From: Chondrocystis sp. NIES-4102
GTDB lineage: Bacteria > Cyanobacteriota > Cyanobacteriia > Cyanobacteriales > Xenococcaceae
Direction: 5' to 3'
Length of the DNA: 64,000 bases
Assembly (NCBI GenBank): GCA_002368355.1
Contig: AP018281.1
Location: 1,674,001 to 1,738,000, forward strand
How positions within the stretch are numbered: the stretch's first letter is position 1; each line of letters opens with the position of its first letter. Of this stretch, positions 46,503 through 55,400 are shown in pieces. Under the pieces are notes generated by a model. That model was not told where the DNA came from, ran no database searches, and was given only the letters and a program-made list of their open reading frames with translations. Made by a program: the position numbers and the translations under genes.

Positions 46503-46811
46503 CTATTTAAGTTTTTTCTCCTGCTCAATTTCTTGTTGGAGTTGGGCTAACTCTTCTGGAGACATTTCTTCTAAGCGTTTTTGCAGTACTGCTTCTTCAT
46601 AGTCTTTTAGTTGTTGATTGTAGGTCATATTTTTTGTTCCTACTCGTACTAAATAGGTAATTGACCAACCAATTAACCCTACTACTAATAAAGTTTGTGT
46701 CCAAATTCCCGCCTGAATGCCATCTATCCCAATTAACTGTAAAACAACATAAATTAGCCCTGCTGCCACAAACACAGCAAGACCAATACCGAGGGCATCG
46801 ATTCTGCGCAT
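46503..46811 (-). CDS. DUF3007 membrane protein
   Basis: A 102-residue protein with two transmembrane helices (ALGIGLAVFVAAGLIYVVLQL; TQTLLVVGLIGWSITYLV) and a Glu-rich C-terminal helix (AVLQKRLEEMSPEELAQLQQ). DUF3007 accompanies ndhL in cyanobacteria, suggesting a link to NDH-1 or thylakoid membranes; the role is unknown. The ATG at 46809-46811 (MRRIDALGIG) fits the family better than the TTG at 46826, which overlaps the ndhL stop. Confidence 0.87.
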   Translation of the reverse strand: MRRIDALGIGLAVFVAAGLIYVVLQLIGIDGIQAGIWTQTLLVVGLIGWSITYLVRVGTKNMTYNQQLKDYEEAVLQKRLEEMSPEELAQLQQEIEQEKKLK

Positions 46812-46822
46812 ATTATTATTGA

Positions 46823-47056
46823 TCAATTAGTTTTTAATTGACGACGTTTAGGACGAAAATTTAGAAAAGGGCTAAATAGTAACATCCCTGGAAAACTTAG
46901 AAACACAAAAAGATACATAAACAAACGTTCAATAGAGCTTGCTACATACCAACGATTTTTTAGATAAAAATATACAAATGCTGGTAACACTATTAGATAT
47001 GTGCCACTTAAACCCAGATACAATAAGGCAACTAAATTAGTCTCTGTAACTAGCAT
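46823..47056 (-). CDS. ndhL: NAD(P)H-quinone oxidoreductase subunit L
   Basis: NdhL is a small cyanobacteria/plastid-specific membrane subunit of the NDH-1 complex, which drives cyclic electron flow and CO2 uptake at the thylakoid. The 77 residues have two or three transmembrane helices ([57 protein letters not shown]) and a basic C-terminus. The YFYLKNRW phrase is diagnostic. The DUF3007 gene follows within 12 bp. Confidence 0.92.
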   Translation of the reverse strand: MLVTETNLVALLYLGLSGTYLIVLPAFVYFYLKNRWYVASSIERLFMYLFVFLSFPGMLLFSPFLNFRPKRRQLKTN

Positions 47057-47129
47057 AACTACTTTTAATCAATGATTAATTTTATACATTGTTATTTTAA
47101 CAGGGCAATGTACAGCTAATTAGTCTTTC

Positions 47130-50100
47130 TCACACTACATAGCAATCAAATATATGTTGATAAATCTGCTGGCACTTTTGCTGATATAGTTCATTAGAAT
47201 AGGATTGGGGTAACTTTTCTAACATATCTCCAATTGCCACTTCAACACTCGCTCTTGTCTGTTGGCGTTTCTTCCAATCAATTACTAATTTCTCTTGCTT
47301 GAGGGTGTTTAATAGTTCTTGGGCTATTTGCTTAACTTGCTTTTCTTCTTGCTGGCTGAGATTAACATTACATTTAGTTAATAGATCGAATATGGCTAAC
47401 TCCTCTTGAGTCAGATGTTCGGTTATAGCTCTCGTTTCTTCTTCCTTTAACTGTTGGGCTAATTTTACTAGTTGATTAAAGAACCAGTCTACATTACGAG
47501 CATCGGAATTATATTCTTCGATCATCTTCTGATATTTCTCAAAATAGTTAAGACGGGTTTTATTAAATTCCAGCATTTGCTCTAGCTGGCATTCAATTGT
47601 ACCTTTGAGTTTGGCTGCTGCTGTATGTTTGTAACCAGTTTGGAATTGATGTTGTAATTGTTCTAAATCTATTAACTGTCTGGGATATTCGGGAATGATA
47701 AATTCCCCTGCAACAATTGATGCGTCTAATAAATTCTCAACCTCATCTATTACCCCTGAGATATCAGTTTCAGGTATTTCCTGACGGATTTTAAGAGCTA
47801 ATTTTTCTAGTAACATTTGAGTTGTAGAAAACTCGTTAGCCAGCTTATCTGGGAGAATAGCTTTATAAAGACGGGTTACATTAGCACAAAGGGCAAAATA
47901 CAGCTTTTTAGTTTCTTCCTTAACTAATATTGCTTCTACTGCTTCATCCCATACTTTAGCTCTTTCAAAAGCATCCTGGGTTGTGTTTAATTTATTAAGA
48001 TCTATTCCTTGTTGTCTACAGAAGTCTTGAGTTGCGGTAACTGCTTTGCTTAATTCTTCCAGCAAGACATTCTTAGGTTTGACTGGAGTATCTCCTGCTT
48101 CTATTCCACCACCAGCACCCGAACCATAAATAGCTAAAGCAGCCTGTAAATTACGAAATACGCCGATATAGTCTACTATTAGCCCGTTTACTTTATCTTT
48201 AAAGACCCGATTAGCTCTAGCTATAGTTTGCATCAGAGTATGATTTTTCATTGGTTTGTCGAGGTACACCGTAGAGCAACTTGGAGCATCAAATCCTGTT
48301 ATCCACATAGCACAGACAAATACTATTCTGAGGGGATTTTTAGGATCTTTGAATTTGTCATCTAACCCTGGTGACTCGTTAACTAATCTATAGCGGTGAG
48401 GTGTAATATCTAAACCTTTATGCTGGAAATCATCTACTTCATTTTGGGAAGCAGAAATAATTACCGCCATGTCTGTTTCTTTGAGATATTGAATTTTTTT
48501 CTGTAGCTGTTTTAATTCAAACTCAGTAAGGTTAGGTTGTTGTAGTTGTGTTTCAAGTTCCTTTAGCTGTTGCTGCCAATAATAATTTACTTTGTCATAC
48601 ATTTTAACCGTGGTAAAGCGATCAATAGAAATTACCATTGCTTTACCCCCAAAACCTCTAGAGAGAAAATGAGTTACGATATCGACAGCAATCTTATCTA
48701 AACGATCTTCTCTAACAATTAAGTTATATTCTCTGCTACATTGACGTTCGAGTAAGCTTTCCTGGGTTTGATCCAACAGGGAATTCTCAATAATCTGCTG
48801 CATCTTATCATTAAGCTGATCGTTAGTAAGCTGTAGTTCAGGAATGCGATTTTCGTAGTATAGAGGCACGGTTGCTTTATCTTCTACAGACTGACGGAAG
48901 TTATAAATACTGACATAATCCCCAAATACTTCTCTGGTTTTTTCCTCACCAGCCATTAAAGGAGTGCCAGTAAAGCCGATAAAAGCAGCATTGGGTAAGG
49001 CATTCCTCAGATTAAGAGCGAAGGTGTCGTACTGACTACGGTGTGCTTCATCTACAACTACGATAATGTTAGAACGAGGAGATAGTTGAGGATAGGTTTG
49101 TCCTTTTTCCACACGGAATTTCTGAATTAGGGTAAAGATATAACGATGATCTTCTTTTAATAATTGCTTGAGGTGTTCAGCACTACTCGCCCTGACATTC
49201 TTTTCAGGTTCAGTAACCGCGCCAACATAAGCAAAGTTTTGATATATTTGTTTATCTAAATCTTCTCTGTCTGTAATTATTAAAAATGTCCAATTACCAG
49301 GTATTTTGCGGAGGATCTTCTGAGCGAAGAACACCATACTATAGGATTTACCGCTACCTTGAGTGTGCCAAAAAACCCCTAATTTACCTTGATTGTCTTT
49401 TATCTTACTAACTGCTGTAACAGCTTGATTGACTCCTAAAAACTGATGATTTTTGCCAAATATTTTAATTAATTCCCCTTTAGCTGTGTAAAAGAAAGTA
49501 AAGTTTTCAATAATGTCGAGCGATCGCTCTTGGTTACAAGTACCCTTAATAATTGTTTCGAGAGAGATAATTCCTTCTTCCCCTTCGGAGTTGATCTTTT
49601 TCCAGTTGCTAAAATGTTCCCAAGTCGAGGTGATGCTACCAATTCTGCTTTTGCTACCATTGGAGAGAATAATAAAAGCGTTGTACCAGAATAGTTGAGG
49701 GATAGTTTGTTTATAATCTCGTAGATTGTTTTTATAGGCTAATTCTAAGCGTTGGTGGTGGCGTTTGAGTTCGATAAATATTAAAGGTAAACCGTTGATA
49801 AATCCTAATAAGTCAGTGCGTTTAGTATATATTTCCCCACAAATCCAGAATTGAGAGGCGAGAAAGAAGCTATTGTTACTGGGGTTATTCCAATCTATAA
49901 CCTTAACTGTTTCTATTATTTCTTGATCGTGGCGATCTTGAAAGCTGACTTTAACCCCATCCTTTAATAGTTGGTAAATCTCGCGGTTAGCATTTTCCAA
50001 ACTTAAAGTGCTGCGACTGCGGGTTAATTCCTCTATAGCCAGGTTAATTGCTGCTGCTGGTAAATCAGGATTTAATTTAGTTAATGCTGTTTTTAACTGG

Positions 50101-50258
50101 GGAATTAAAACAACCTCTTGCCTGCTAGTTCTGCCTAATGTACTATTTTCCCCTACTCGTTCGTCATAACAATTAGCTACCGTCCAGTCTAATGTTTTAA
50201 ATAGTTCAATTGTACGGAGTTCTAAAGCATTTTCAGAGTCAGGGTGCGGTTGGTTCAT
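47130..50258 (-). CDS. hsdR: Type I restriction enzyme R subunit
   Basis: HsdR is the nuclease and DNA translocase of a type I R-M complex. The 1042 residues begin with an N-terminal PD-(D/E)xK nuclease region (RTDLLGFINGLPLIFIELKR near residues 136-155). An SF2 motor core follows, with HTQGSGKSYSM (about 295), VVVDEAHRS, FIGFTGTPLM and QTIARANRV (motif VI), and then a C-terminal helical domain. No frameshift is visible. It lies at the 3' side of the locus, separated from hsdS by a transposase gene and a decayed TA pair. Confidence 0.95.
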   Translation of the reverse strand: MNQPHPDSENALELRTIELFKTLDWTVANCYDERVGENSTLGRTSRQEVVLIPQLKTALTKLNPDLPAAAINLAIEELTRSRSTLSLENANREIYQLLKDGVKVSFQDRHDQEIIETVKVIDWNNPSNNSFFLASQFWICGEIYTKRTDLLGFINGLPLIFIELKRHHQRLELAYKNNLRDYKQTIPQLFWYNAFIILSNGSKSRIGSITSTWEHFSNWKKINSEGEEGIISLETIIKGTCNQERSLDIIENFTFFYTAKGELIKIFGKNHQFLGVNQAVTAVSKIKDNQGKLGVFWHTQGSGKSYSMVFFAQKILRKIPGNWTFLIITDREDLDKQIYQNFAYVGAVTEPEKNVRASSAEHLKQLLKEDHRYIFTLIQKFRVEKGQTYPQLSPRSNIIVVVDEAHRSQYDTFALNLRNALPNAAFIGFTGTPLMAGEEKTREVFGDYVSIYNFRQSVEDKATVPLYYENRIPELQLTNDQLNDKMQQIIENSLLDQTQESLLERQCSREYNLIVREDRLDKIAVDIVTHFLSRGFGGKAMVISIDRFTTVKMYDKVNYYWQQQLKELETQLQQPNLTEFELKQLQKKIQYLKETDMAVIISASQNEVDDFQHKGLDITPHRYRLVNESPGLDDKFKDPKNPLRIVFVCAMWITGFDAPSCSTVYLDKPMKNHTLMQTIARANRVFKDKVNGLIVDYIGVFRNLQAALAIYGSGAGGGIEAGDTPVKPKNVLLEELSKAVTATQDFCRQQGIDLNKLNTTQDAFERAKVWDEAVEAILVKEETKKLYFALCANVTRLYKAILPDKLANEFSTTQMLLEKLALKIRQEIPETDISGVIDEVENLLDASIVAGEFIIPEYPRQLIDLEQLQHQFQTGYKHTAAAKLKGTIECQLEQMLEFNKTRLNYFEKYQKMIEEYNSDARNVDWFFNQLVKLAQQLKEEETRAITEHLTQEELAIFDLLTKCNVNLSQQEEKQVKQIAQELLNTLKQEKLVIDWKKRQQTRASVEVAIGDMLEKLPQSYSNELYQQKCQQIYQHIFDCYVV

Positions 50259-50293
50259 AAAACGACAAGATTGTGTTCGATTTATATTTTTAG

Positions 50294-50321
50294 GTAGAGA
50301 CGTTTAGCTCAAACGTGTTTA
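50294..50321. repeat. REP-like palindrome next to the RAYT gene
   Basis: GTAGAGACGTTT-AGCTC-AAACGTGTTTA contains the palindrome ACGTTT/AAACGT. It lies immediately at the 3' end of the transposase gene, and resembles palindromes at 50567-50595 and 54893-54910. Such palindromes are the substrates of RAYT transposases. Confidence 0.6.
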
Positions 50322-50858
50322 AAAATTTTTTTGAGGATTATTTCTATCTAGTTCCCATTTAGCAGGATTATTAACAATATATTGACGAATTCGAGATAAA
50401 GATTTTTCATCTCTAATAATATGGTCGTGAAATCTAGGTTGCCAGCGAAAATCATTAAATCCCATTTTCCAAATTTGTTTAGTACAGACGGATTTGAATT
50501 GACCGATAATTGAACCGAGGGAATCGGATTTTAATCGCGATTTATTTCCATTGTCGGTAGACACGTTTCGGCGAAACGTCTTTACGGGGTTTTTGATAAT
50601 AATAATTCCGTGTAAATGATTGGGCATTACAACCCATTCATCCAATTGAACATTAGGTCTAATTTGCGGTGTTTTCTGCCATTCCTGGGCAATTATTAAT
50701 CCAATATCGGACAGTTGCATTATTCCATTATTTACGTTGCCAAAGAAACACTGGCGATTGAGAGTACAAATGGTAATAAAATAATAGCCTTCAGAAGTAT
50801 AGTCCCAATTTGGACAACGTGCTGATTCGATACGATATTTGTTTTTATATAAAGTCAT
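50319..50858 (-). CDS. REP-associated tyrosine transposase (RAYT, Y1/IS200-like)
   Basis: A 179-residue single-domain HUH transposase of the RAYT type, which acts on REP palindromes. N-terminal residues read YRIESARCPNWDYTSEGYYF. The metal-binding HUH motif is VVMPNHLHGIIII near residue 75, and the catalytic Tyr lies in RIRQYIVNNPAKWELD near the C-terminus. A REP-like palindrome is embedded in the coding sequence (50567-50595, about residues 88-97), and another flanks the stop. The frame is intact. It lies inside the type I R-M locus. Confidence 0.9.
   Translation of the reverse strand: MTLYKNKYRIESARCPNWDYTSEGYYFITICTLNRQCFFGNVNNGIMQLSDIGLIIAQEWQKTPQIRPNVQLDEWVVMPNHLHGIIIIKNPVKTFRRNVSTDNGNKSRLKSDSLGSIIGQFKSVCTKQIWKMGFNDFRWQPRFHDHIIRDEKSLSRIRQYIVNNPAKWELDRNNPQKNF
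50567..50595. repeat. REP-like palindrome inside the RAYT coding sequence
   Basis: A 29-bp near-perfect palindrome with arms GTAGACACGTTTCG and CGAAACGTCTTTAC (12 of 14 pairs) is read through in frame as part of the transposase (about residues 88-97). It resembles the palindrome at the gene's 3' end. Confidence 0.7.
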
Positions 50859-50885
50859 TAATCAAGGAAAAATCTTTAATATTTA

Positions 50886-51058
50886 CTATTTTTCCCAATT
50901 AGCGAGTTTTTCTATAGTCGCCGTAAATTCTTTGCTACCCACCATTTTTGATTGAGTTAGGGCGGTTTGGGCTAATGAACCTAATTTTAAATCTTCTAAT
51001 TCTTCGAGTCTGTTGCTCGACTATGAGCGACGTATTGATATAGTTCGAGTTTTTCCAT
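50886..51058 (-). pseudogene. Frameshifted short gene remnant in the R-M locus
   Basis: From an ATG at 51056-51058 a frame reads MEKLELYQYVAHSRAT and then shifts; another frame continues EELEDLKLGSLAQTALTQSK through GSKEFTATIEKLANWEK to a TAG at 50886-50888. The total of 173 bp is not a multiple of three, consistent with a single indel near 51010-51020. I do not recognise the family; the peptide is helical and charged. Confidence 0.5.
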
Positions 51059-51133
51059 AATTGATTTTTTTTTATAATTATCTCAAAATAGTAATCAGAC
51101 TAAAGCAATAAATCATAAGATAGCTAAGTTATT

Positions 51134-51373
51134 ATGCAACTCAAAATCAATTTACCCGATACTTTAACAGCAGAAAAAACATCTCAAATAATCAAAAAAA
51201 TAGAAAATATTCTTGAGGAAGTAGGTGTAAATTTAGATGTTGAAAATAATTTAGAAAAAGATATCGAACCTTGGGATGAGTTAGATATTGAAAATATAGC
51301 TATAGATACAGAGATAGAAGATTTTACTATAAATCATGACTACTATTTATATGGAAATCCTAAACAATCATGA
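51134..51373 (+). CDS. Probable antitoxin of a PIN-domain toxin pair
   Basis: A 79-residue acidic protein (MQLKINLPDTLTAEKTSQI and so on; C-terminus ITIEDFTINHDYYLYGN-like). It overlaps the PIN-domain ORF by four bases (ATGA at 51370-51373), the normal arrangement for a toxin-antitoxin operon with the antitoxin first. No known antitoxin DNA-binding fold is evident, so the call is from position and size. Its partner is broken. Confidence 0.6.
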   Translation: MQLKINLPDTLTAEKTSQIIKKIENILEEVGVNLDVENNLEKDIEPWDELDIENIAIDTEIEDFTINHDYYLYGNPKQS

Positions 51374-51780
51374 CTACTATTTTTGTTGATACTTCTGCTT
51401 TAATTGCTTTAGAAAATAAAAAAGATTCATTTCATCAACAAGCTATTGAAATTAGAAATCAATTATAAATATAAAATCGTAATTTTATTACTACAAATGC
51501 TGTTATTTTAGAATTTGGTAATGCTTTTAGTCGTATTTATTTAAAACCAGTTGCTATATCTATAATCAAAGCTATTAAAATGTCGCCCAAATGGGAATTT
51601 GTATTAATAGATGAATTGATTTTTGAACGAGCGTTTACACTTTATCAGAAAATGAACGATAAAGAATGGGGTCTAGTTGATTGTAGTAGTATTATTGTTG
51701 CTTAAGAAAGAGAAATAACAGAAGTATTTAGTACAGATCGTCATTTAAAACAAGCTGGTTTTATTATTGTTTTAGAGTGA
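51370..51780 (+). pseudogene. PIN-domain (VapC-like) toxin with three in-frame stops
   Basis: One frame of 137 codons reads as a PIN ribonuclease: MTTIFVDTSALIALENKKD at the start, FITTNAVILEFGNAFSRIYL, a middle helix region, and EWGLVDCSSIIVA followed by TDRHLKQAGF. Three TAA codons interrupt it without frameshift: two near residues 33-35 (after RNQL) and one after SSIIVA. The likely ancestral codons at some of these are CAA or AAA, single-base changes. It ends two bases from the hsdS stop on the opposite strand. Confidence 0.85.
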
Positions 51781-51782
51781 AT

Positions 51783-52901
51783 TTAGGCTGCTATTTCTCC
51801 TGTATCTATATCTAGGTTTTCTACATCTATTTGTCCTGATATCAGTTTAGGTAATAGTAAGTCACGGGTTTTTTCAAGGTTATTGTTTTTCTGATTTAAT
51901 TGTTTTATTTGATTAAATATTAAAGATACAAAAGGTTGGAATTTATTTAATAAATCTTTGTTGGGTAATAGGAAAGATAAGGAATATGCTTGATTTCTAT
52001 TTAATCCAGGTACTGCAGCATCATTGTTAATAAAATTTTGATTTTGAAGATTGAAATAAACATAATATAAACAAACCCGTGTTTGAACATAATAAACTGT
52101 ATCAATTGGATAAAAGTTTGTATCAGACCAAAAAACTTTACCTACATTTCCTTTGCGACCTACTATAATTCCAGGTGCTTTTACCAAATATTGACTGTGA
52201 TAACCAATAACACCACTTGAACCGTAGACAGCTATTTCTCCTCCTTGTCTGTCTTTAGCTTTTAAGGACTTCCCATAAGCTAATTCAACTACATCACCTA
52301 ACTTTTTCACTTCCCAACCTTCAGGAATTAAACCCAATTCAGACTCAACCATTTTTACCTGTTCGTGACCAGGAAAACGGAATTTAACAAACCATTCTTG
52401 ATAGAGAGTTTGTGCCATTTCTTCTAATATTTTGATGCGTCTATTATTGTTTTCGATTAGGTCATCGTAGGCTGAAAGTATAGAAGCAATTTTCTTTTGT
52501 GTGGGTAGAGGAGGATAAGAAACTGGTAATGAATGAATATGATTTCTATTTAGAGTAGGATTTGCAGAACCACAATCATATTGTTCTAGATTCATTGTAT
52601 GTAGAAAGTAGTAAGCAAACTTTTCATTATTACCATGAAAATCTTTTACCCATAAAGTAGTATCAGTAGCCCAAAAGTTTTTCTCTGCAAAAAAAACCTT
52701 TCCTAATGTTCCTTTTCTTCCAATGACAACACCTGGAGCTTTAACTTTATAATCATTATGTTTTCCTCCAAATCCTGATGAAAAAATAACGTCATATTTT
52801 CCATGCCTTAACTGTTTTTTAGTTATATCAAACCCTCTTTTAAAAGTTAATACTTCTCCCAAAATAGTATTGTTCCATCCTCTTCTGATAGATTTATTCA
52901 T
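51783..52901 (-). CDS. hsdS: Type I restriction-modification specificity subunit
   Basis: HsdS gives the R-M complex its bipartite target recognition. The 372 residues contain two target-recognition domains (about residues 1-140 and 185-330) with the phrase PGVVIGRKGTLGKVF in the first and PGIIVGRKGNVGKVF in the second, each followed by a helical spacer (LPTQKKIASILSAYDDLIEN). It overlaps the upstream parE-like gene by 8 bp, so it is translationally coupled. The ATG at 52899-52901 begins MNKSIRRGW. Confidence 0.94.
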   Translation of the reverse strand: MNKSIRRGWNNTILGEVLTFKRGFDITKKQLRHGKYDVIFSSGFGGKHNDYKVKAPGVVIGRKGTLGKVFFAEKNFWATDTTLWVKDFHGNNEKFAYYFLHTMNLEQYDCGSANPTLNRNHIHSLPVSYPPLPTQKKIASILSAYDDLIENNNRRIKILEEMAQTLYQEWFVKFRFPGHEQVKMVESELGLIPEGWEVKKLGDVVELAYGKSLKAKDRQGGEIAVYGSSGVIGYHSQYLVKAPGIIVGRKGNVGKVFWSDTNFYPIDTVYYVQTRVCLYYVYFNLQNQNFINNDAAVPGLNRNQAYSLSFLLPNKDLLNKFQPFVSLIFNQIKQLNQKNNNLEKTRDLLLPKLISGQIDVENLDIDTGEIAA

Positions 52902-53193
52902 CTTCTAAAAACAAAGACTCCAAATCACGATAACCACTAACTACCCTAGCAATATCAATTCCATCTTCTCTGGGATAATAAAAAATAATATAATCCTCAA
53001 CTACAAAGCCTCGTAAATTAGGAGCAAGTCTACTGTAACTTTTACCCATATTAGGAAAACCAGCAACTAACTTACATTTTTTACGAATAGCATCAAAAAG
53101 CTGACTAGCTGCTTTAGCATTTTGAAGAGCTAAATATTCACAAATATCATCGATATCTTTTATTGCTTCATCAGAAAAAGAATAGCTACTCAT
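52894..53193 (-). CDS. RelE/ParE family toxin
   Basis: A 99-residue toxin of the ParE type, with a typical N-terminal helical hairpin (DEAIKDIDDICEYLALQNAKAA) and C-terminal strands (NLRGFVVEDYIIFYYPREDG, IDIARVVSGYRD). ParE toxins target DNA gyrase. It follows the antitoxin gene with a one-base stop/start overlap (TAATG) and overlaps hsdS by 8 bp. It may be a functional toxin tied to the R-M locus. Confidence 0.88.
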   Translation of the reverse strand: MSSYSFSDEAIKDIDDICEYLALQNAKAASQLFDAIRKKCKLVAGFPNMGKSYSRLAPNLRGFVVEDYIIFYYPREDGIDIARVVSGYRDLESLFLEDE

Positions 53194-53447
53194 TAATTTT
53201 GTTCTTCAGCAATTTGATTTATTTTCTCTTGTAACCTCTCAAAAACTATTTCTCCATTTCTTACTTGTCCTTTAGCAATTTGTTCTGTACCAACAGCAAT
53301 TTTATCTTTTAGTTCTTTAATTTTTCTTTCTCTTGCTTCTAGTAGTTTGAAGGCTTGTGAAATAACATCATCAGCATCGCTATATTCACCACTAGCAATC
53401 TTTTCTTGAATAAATTTCTCTTGTTCTGGTTTTAATTGAATTGTCAT
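53193..53447 (-). CDS. ParD-like antitoxin
   Basis: An 84-residue protein with a ribbon-helix-helix N-terminus (MTIQLKPEQEKFIQEKIASG) followed by EYSDADDVISQAFKLLEARE, typical of ParD antitoxins, and a disordered C-terminal helix that would bind the toxin. It precedes the ParE gene, sharing one base between stop and start. It lies 54 bp after hsdM in the same direction. Confidence 0.9.
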   Translation of the reverse strand: MTIQLKPEQEKFIQEKIASGEYSDADDVISQAFKLLEARERKIKELKDKIAVGTEQIAKGQVRNGEIVFERLQEKINQIAEEQN

Positions 53448-53501
53448 TACTTTAATCCTCTATTTTTTACTTATAATTGATTTAATTTCTAATACTAGCC
53501 C

Positions 53502-55076
53502 CTAGTCCCTAGCCTCCAACAACTTAACTACATTCTCTGCAATTCTTTCTTCCAATTCCCTCGCTTCACTATTTAACATTTCTAATTCTTCATTCAATTC
53601 TTCCAACCTTTCGGTAAAGTTAAAATCTTCCTCTTCTTTTTCTGCAACCCCTACATATCTTCCTGGGTTTAAACTCCATCCTTGCTCTTTTATCTGCTCG
53701 ATAGTAGCTACATTACACAAACCAGCAACATCTATATATTGTCCTTGGGGGAAAGTCTCTTGCAGTAAAGCGCAATCATAAACAGTTTCTATATCTTCCT
53801 CGCGATATAACCTAACAATATTAGAGATAAACTGAATATGTTCTGGGGTAAACTCTCGATGCGCTCTATCTATCTGTTGGTAAATATGCCGAGCATCGAT
53901 AAATAAAACCTTGTCTTTCCTTGTGGTATTAGTTTTACCTTTATCTAAAAACCAAAGAGTACAGGGTAAAGTTACTGTATAAAAGAAGTTAGAACCTACA
54001 GCAATCATTACATCTACTATTCCAGCCTCAATTAGCTTTTGTCTAATTTCCAATTCCGAACTTCTAGCATCACTAGCAGAATTAGCCATAACAAACCCTG
54101 CTCTACCCTGATCATTCAAAGCACTATAAAAGAAATGTATCCAGAGATAATTAGCATTATCCGCCCTCGGCATTCCAAATTGTTCTACTCGGATATCCCC
54201 TTTAATTCTTTCCTTATCTACTTTATCTACATTGAAAGGAGGGTTAGCCATCACAAAGTCAAACTTATTTATCCCCTTGTGGATATCTTCATAGTAAGTA
54301 TTCGCCTCCTTAATATCTCCCGATAACCCGTGTACTGCCAAGTTCATCTTACATAGCCGTACTGTTTCCGTTACCCTTTCCTGTCCGTAAATACTAATTT
54401 CAGCATTAGGATTTTTTTGATGTCTGGCGATAAAAGAAGCACTTTGTACAAACATACCACCAGAACCACAAGCAGGGTCATATATCCTCCCGTGATAGGG
54501 TTCTAAGATTTCGACAATTAACTTAACAATAGAGGTAGGGGTAAAAAATTCTCCTCCCTTTTGCCCCTCACTCATGGCAAATTTACCGAGGAAGTATTCG
54601 TATATCTTCCCGAAGGCATCCCCTTCTAAATCTGTATCAATATCTATCTGGTTAAAATTCTTGAGCAATTCAACTAATAATCTATTCTCAAAGCGGTTAT
54701 AAGTCTGAGGCAGAATGTTACTTAATTCTTCATTTTCAGCCTCAATAGCTTTCATTGCTTCGTTTATTGCTTTGCCTGTATCCTCACTCTCTGGCAGGTT
54801 AACTAGATAGGAAAAACGGGCAACTGCGGGTAAATACATTACTCCTCTAGCTTGATAATCTGCTTTCGATACACCCCGTCTTCTAAAACCTTCGAGCGAA
54901 ACGTTTCTACCGTTGATTTCTAATTCTGCCTTGGTAAAGCGATAATCTGCATAGCGCAAAAATATTAAACCCAAAACAGGTACAGAATATTCAGAAGACT
55001 TAAGTTTAGAATTTGCCCTCAATTCATCGGCTGCATCCCATAAACGTCTTTCTAAGTCGGTTGTATTAGCTGGCAT
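53502..55076 (-). CDS. hsdM: Type I restriction-modification methyltransferase subunit
   Basis: HsdM adds a methyl group to adenine at the N6 position in the R-M target. The ~524-residue product has the SAM-binding motif [14 protein letters not shown] (about residue 200) and the catalytic NPPFNV motif ([10 protein letters not shown] near 283), with [11 protein letters not shown]-type helices nearby. The frame extends 26 codons upstream to 55154, but [20 protein letters not shown] at 55076 is the normal start. A short REP-like half-site lies inside the coding sequence at 54893-54910. It heads the locus. Confidence 0.95.
   Translation of the reverse strand: MPANTTDLERRLWDAADELRANSKLKSSEYSVPVLGLIFLRYADYRFTKAELEINGRNVSLEGFRRRGVSKADYQARGVMYLPAVARFSYLVNLPESEDTGKAINEAMKAIEAENEELSNILPQTYNRFENRLLVELLKNFNQIDIDTDLEGDAFGKIYEYFLGKFAMSEGQKGGEFFTPTSIVKLIVEILEPYHGRIYDPACGSGGMFVQSASFIARHQKNPNAEISIYGQERVTETVRLCKMNLAVHGLSGDIKEANTYYEDIHKGINKFDFVMANPPFNVDKVDKERIKGDIRVEQFGMPRADNANYLWIHFFYSALNDQGRAGFVMANSASDARSSELEIRQKLIEAGIVDVMIAVGSNFFYTVTLPCTLWFLDKGKTNTTRKDKVLFIDARHIYQQIDRAHREFTPEHIQFISNIVRLYREEDIETVYDCALLQETFPQGQYIDVAGLCNVATIEQIKEQGWSLNPGRYVGVAEKEEEDFNFTERLEELNEELEMLNSEARELEERIAENVVKLLEARD
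54893..54910. repeat. REP half-site within hsdM
   Basis: CGAGCGAAACGTTTCTAC is, in reverse complement, GTAGAAACGTTTCGCTCG, which matches the arm of the palindromes at 50294 and 50567. It is read in frame as part of HsdM (residues about 55-61), so it may be a fixed insertion or a chance resemblance. Confidence 0.45.
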
Positions 55077-55400
55077 AAAGCATTTACTACGGTAGAATAG
55101 GCTTTCTATTGTAGGTCTTAATTTAGAGCTTATAAATACACCAAACCACGGCAATTTTTCCCCAAAATCAAGACTGTACAGTTTTTACCAACTTATGTTA
55201 CAAATTGGCATCATTAATAACGCTCAGAAGTTTATAAAATAATTAATGACGTTAAACTAATGTTAAGACATATGATTATATGTAAATGGTGAAAACATAA
55301 CCTTTAACTTAGTAAGTAGTCATTTAAGCCTTGCTATACTAAGCTCTATAGACATTAATCAAGATCAGAAAAATCCTGTTTACCAAAATTATTCTAAAAT
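55077..55400. other. Divergent promoter region of hsdM and clpB
   Basis: About 320 bp without a gene. It holds an inverted repeat CATTAAT...ATTAATG at about 55212-55246, and the promoters of both genes. No CIRCE-type element (TTAGCACTC-N9-GAGTGCTAA) was seen. Confidence 0.45.

Noticed and set aside
51370-51780. Stop-codon readthrough or recoding in the PIN gene
   Set aside because: The three TAA codons would all need readthrough, no other gene here uses TAA as sense, and no recoding signal is seen; decay is simpler.
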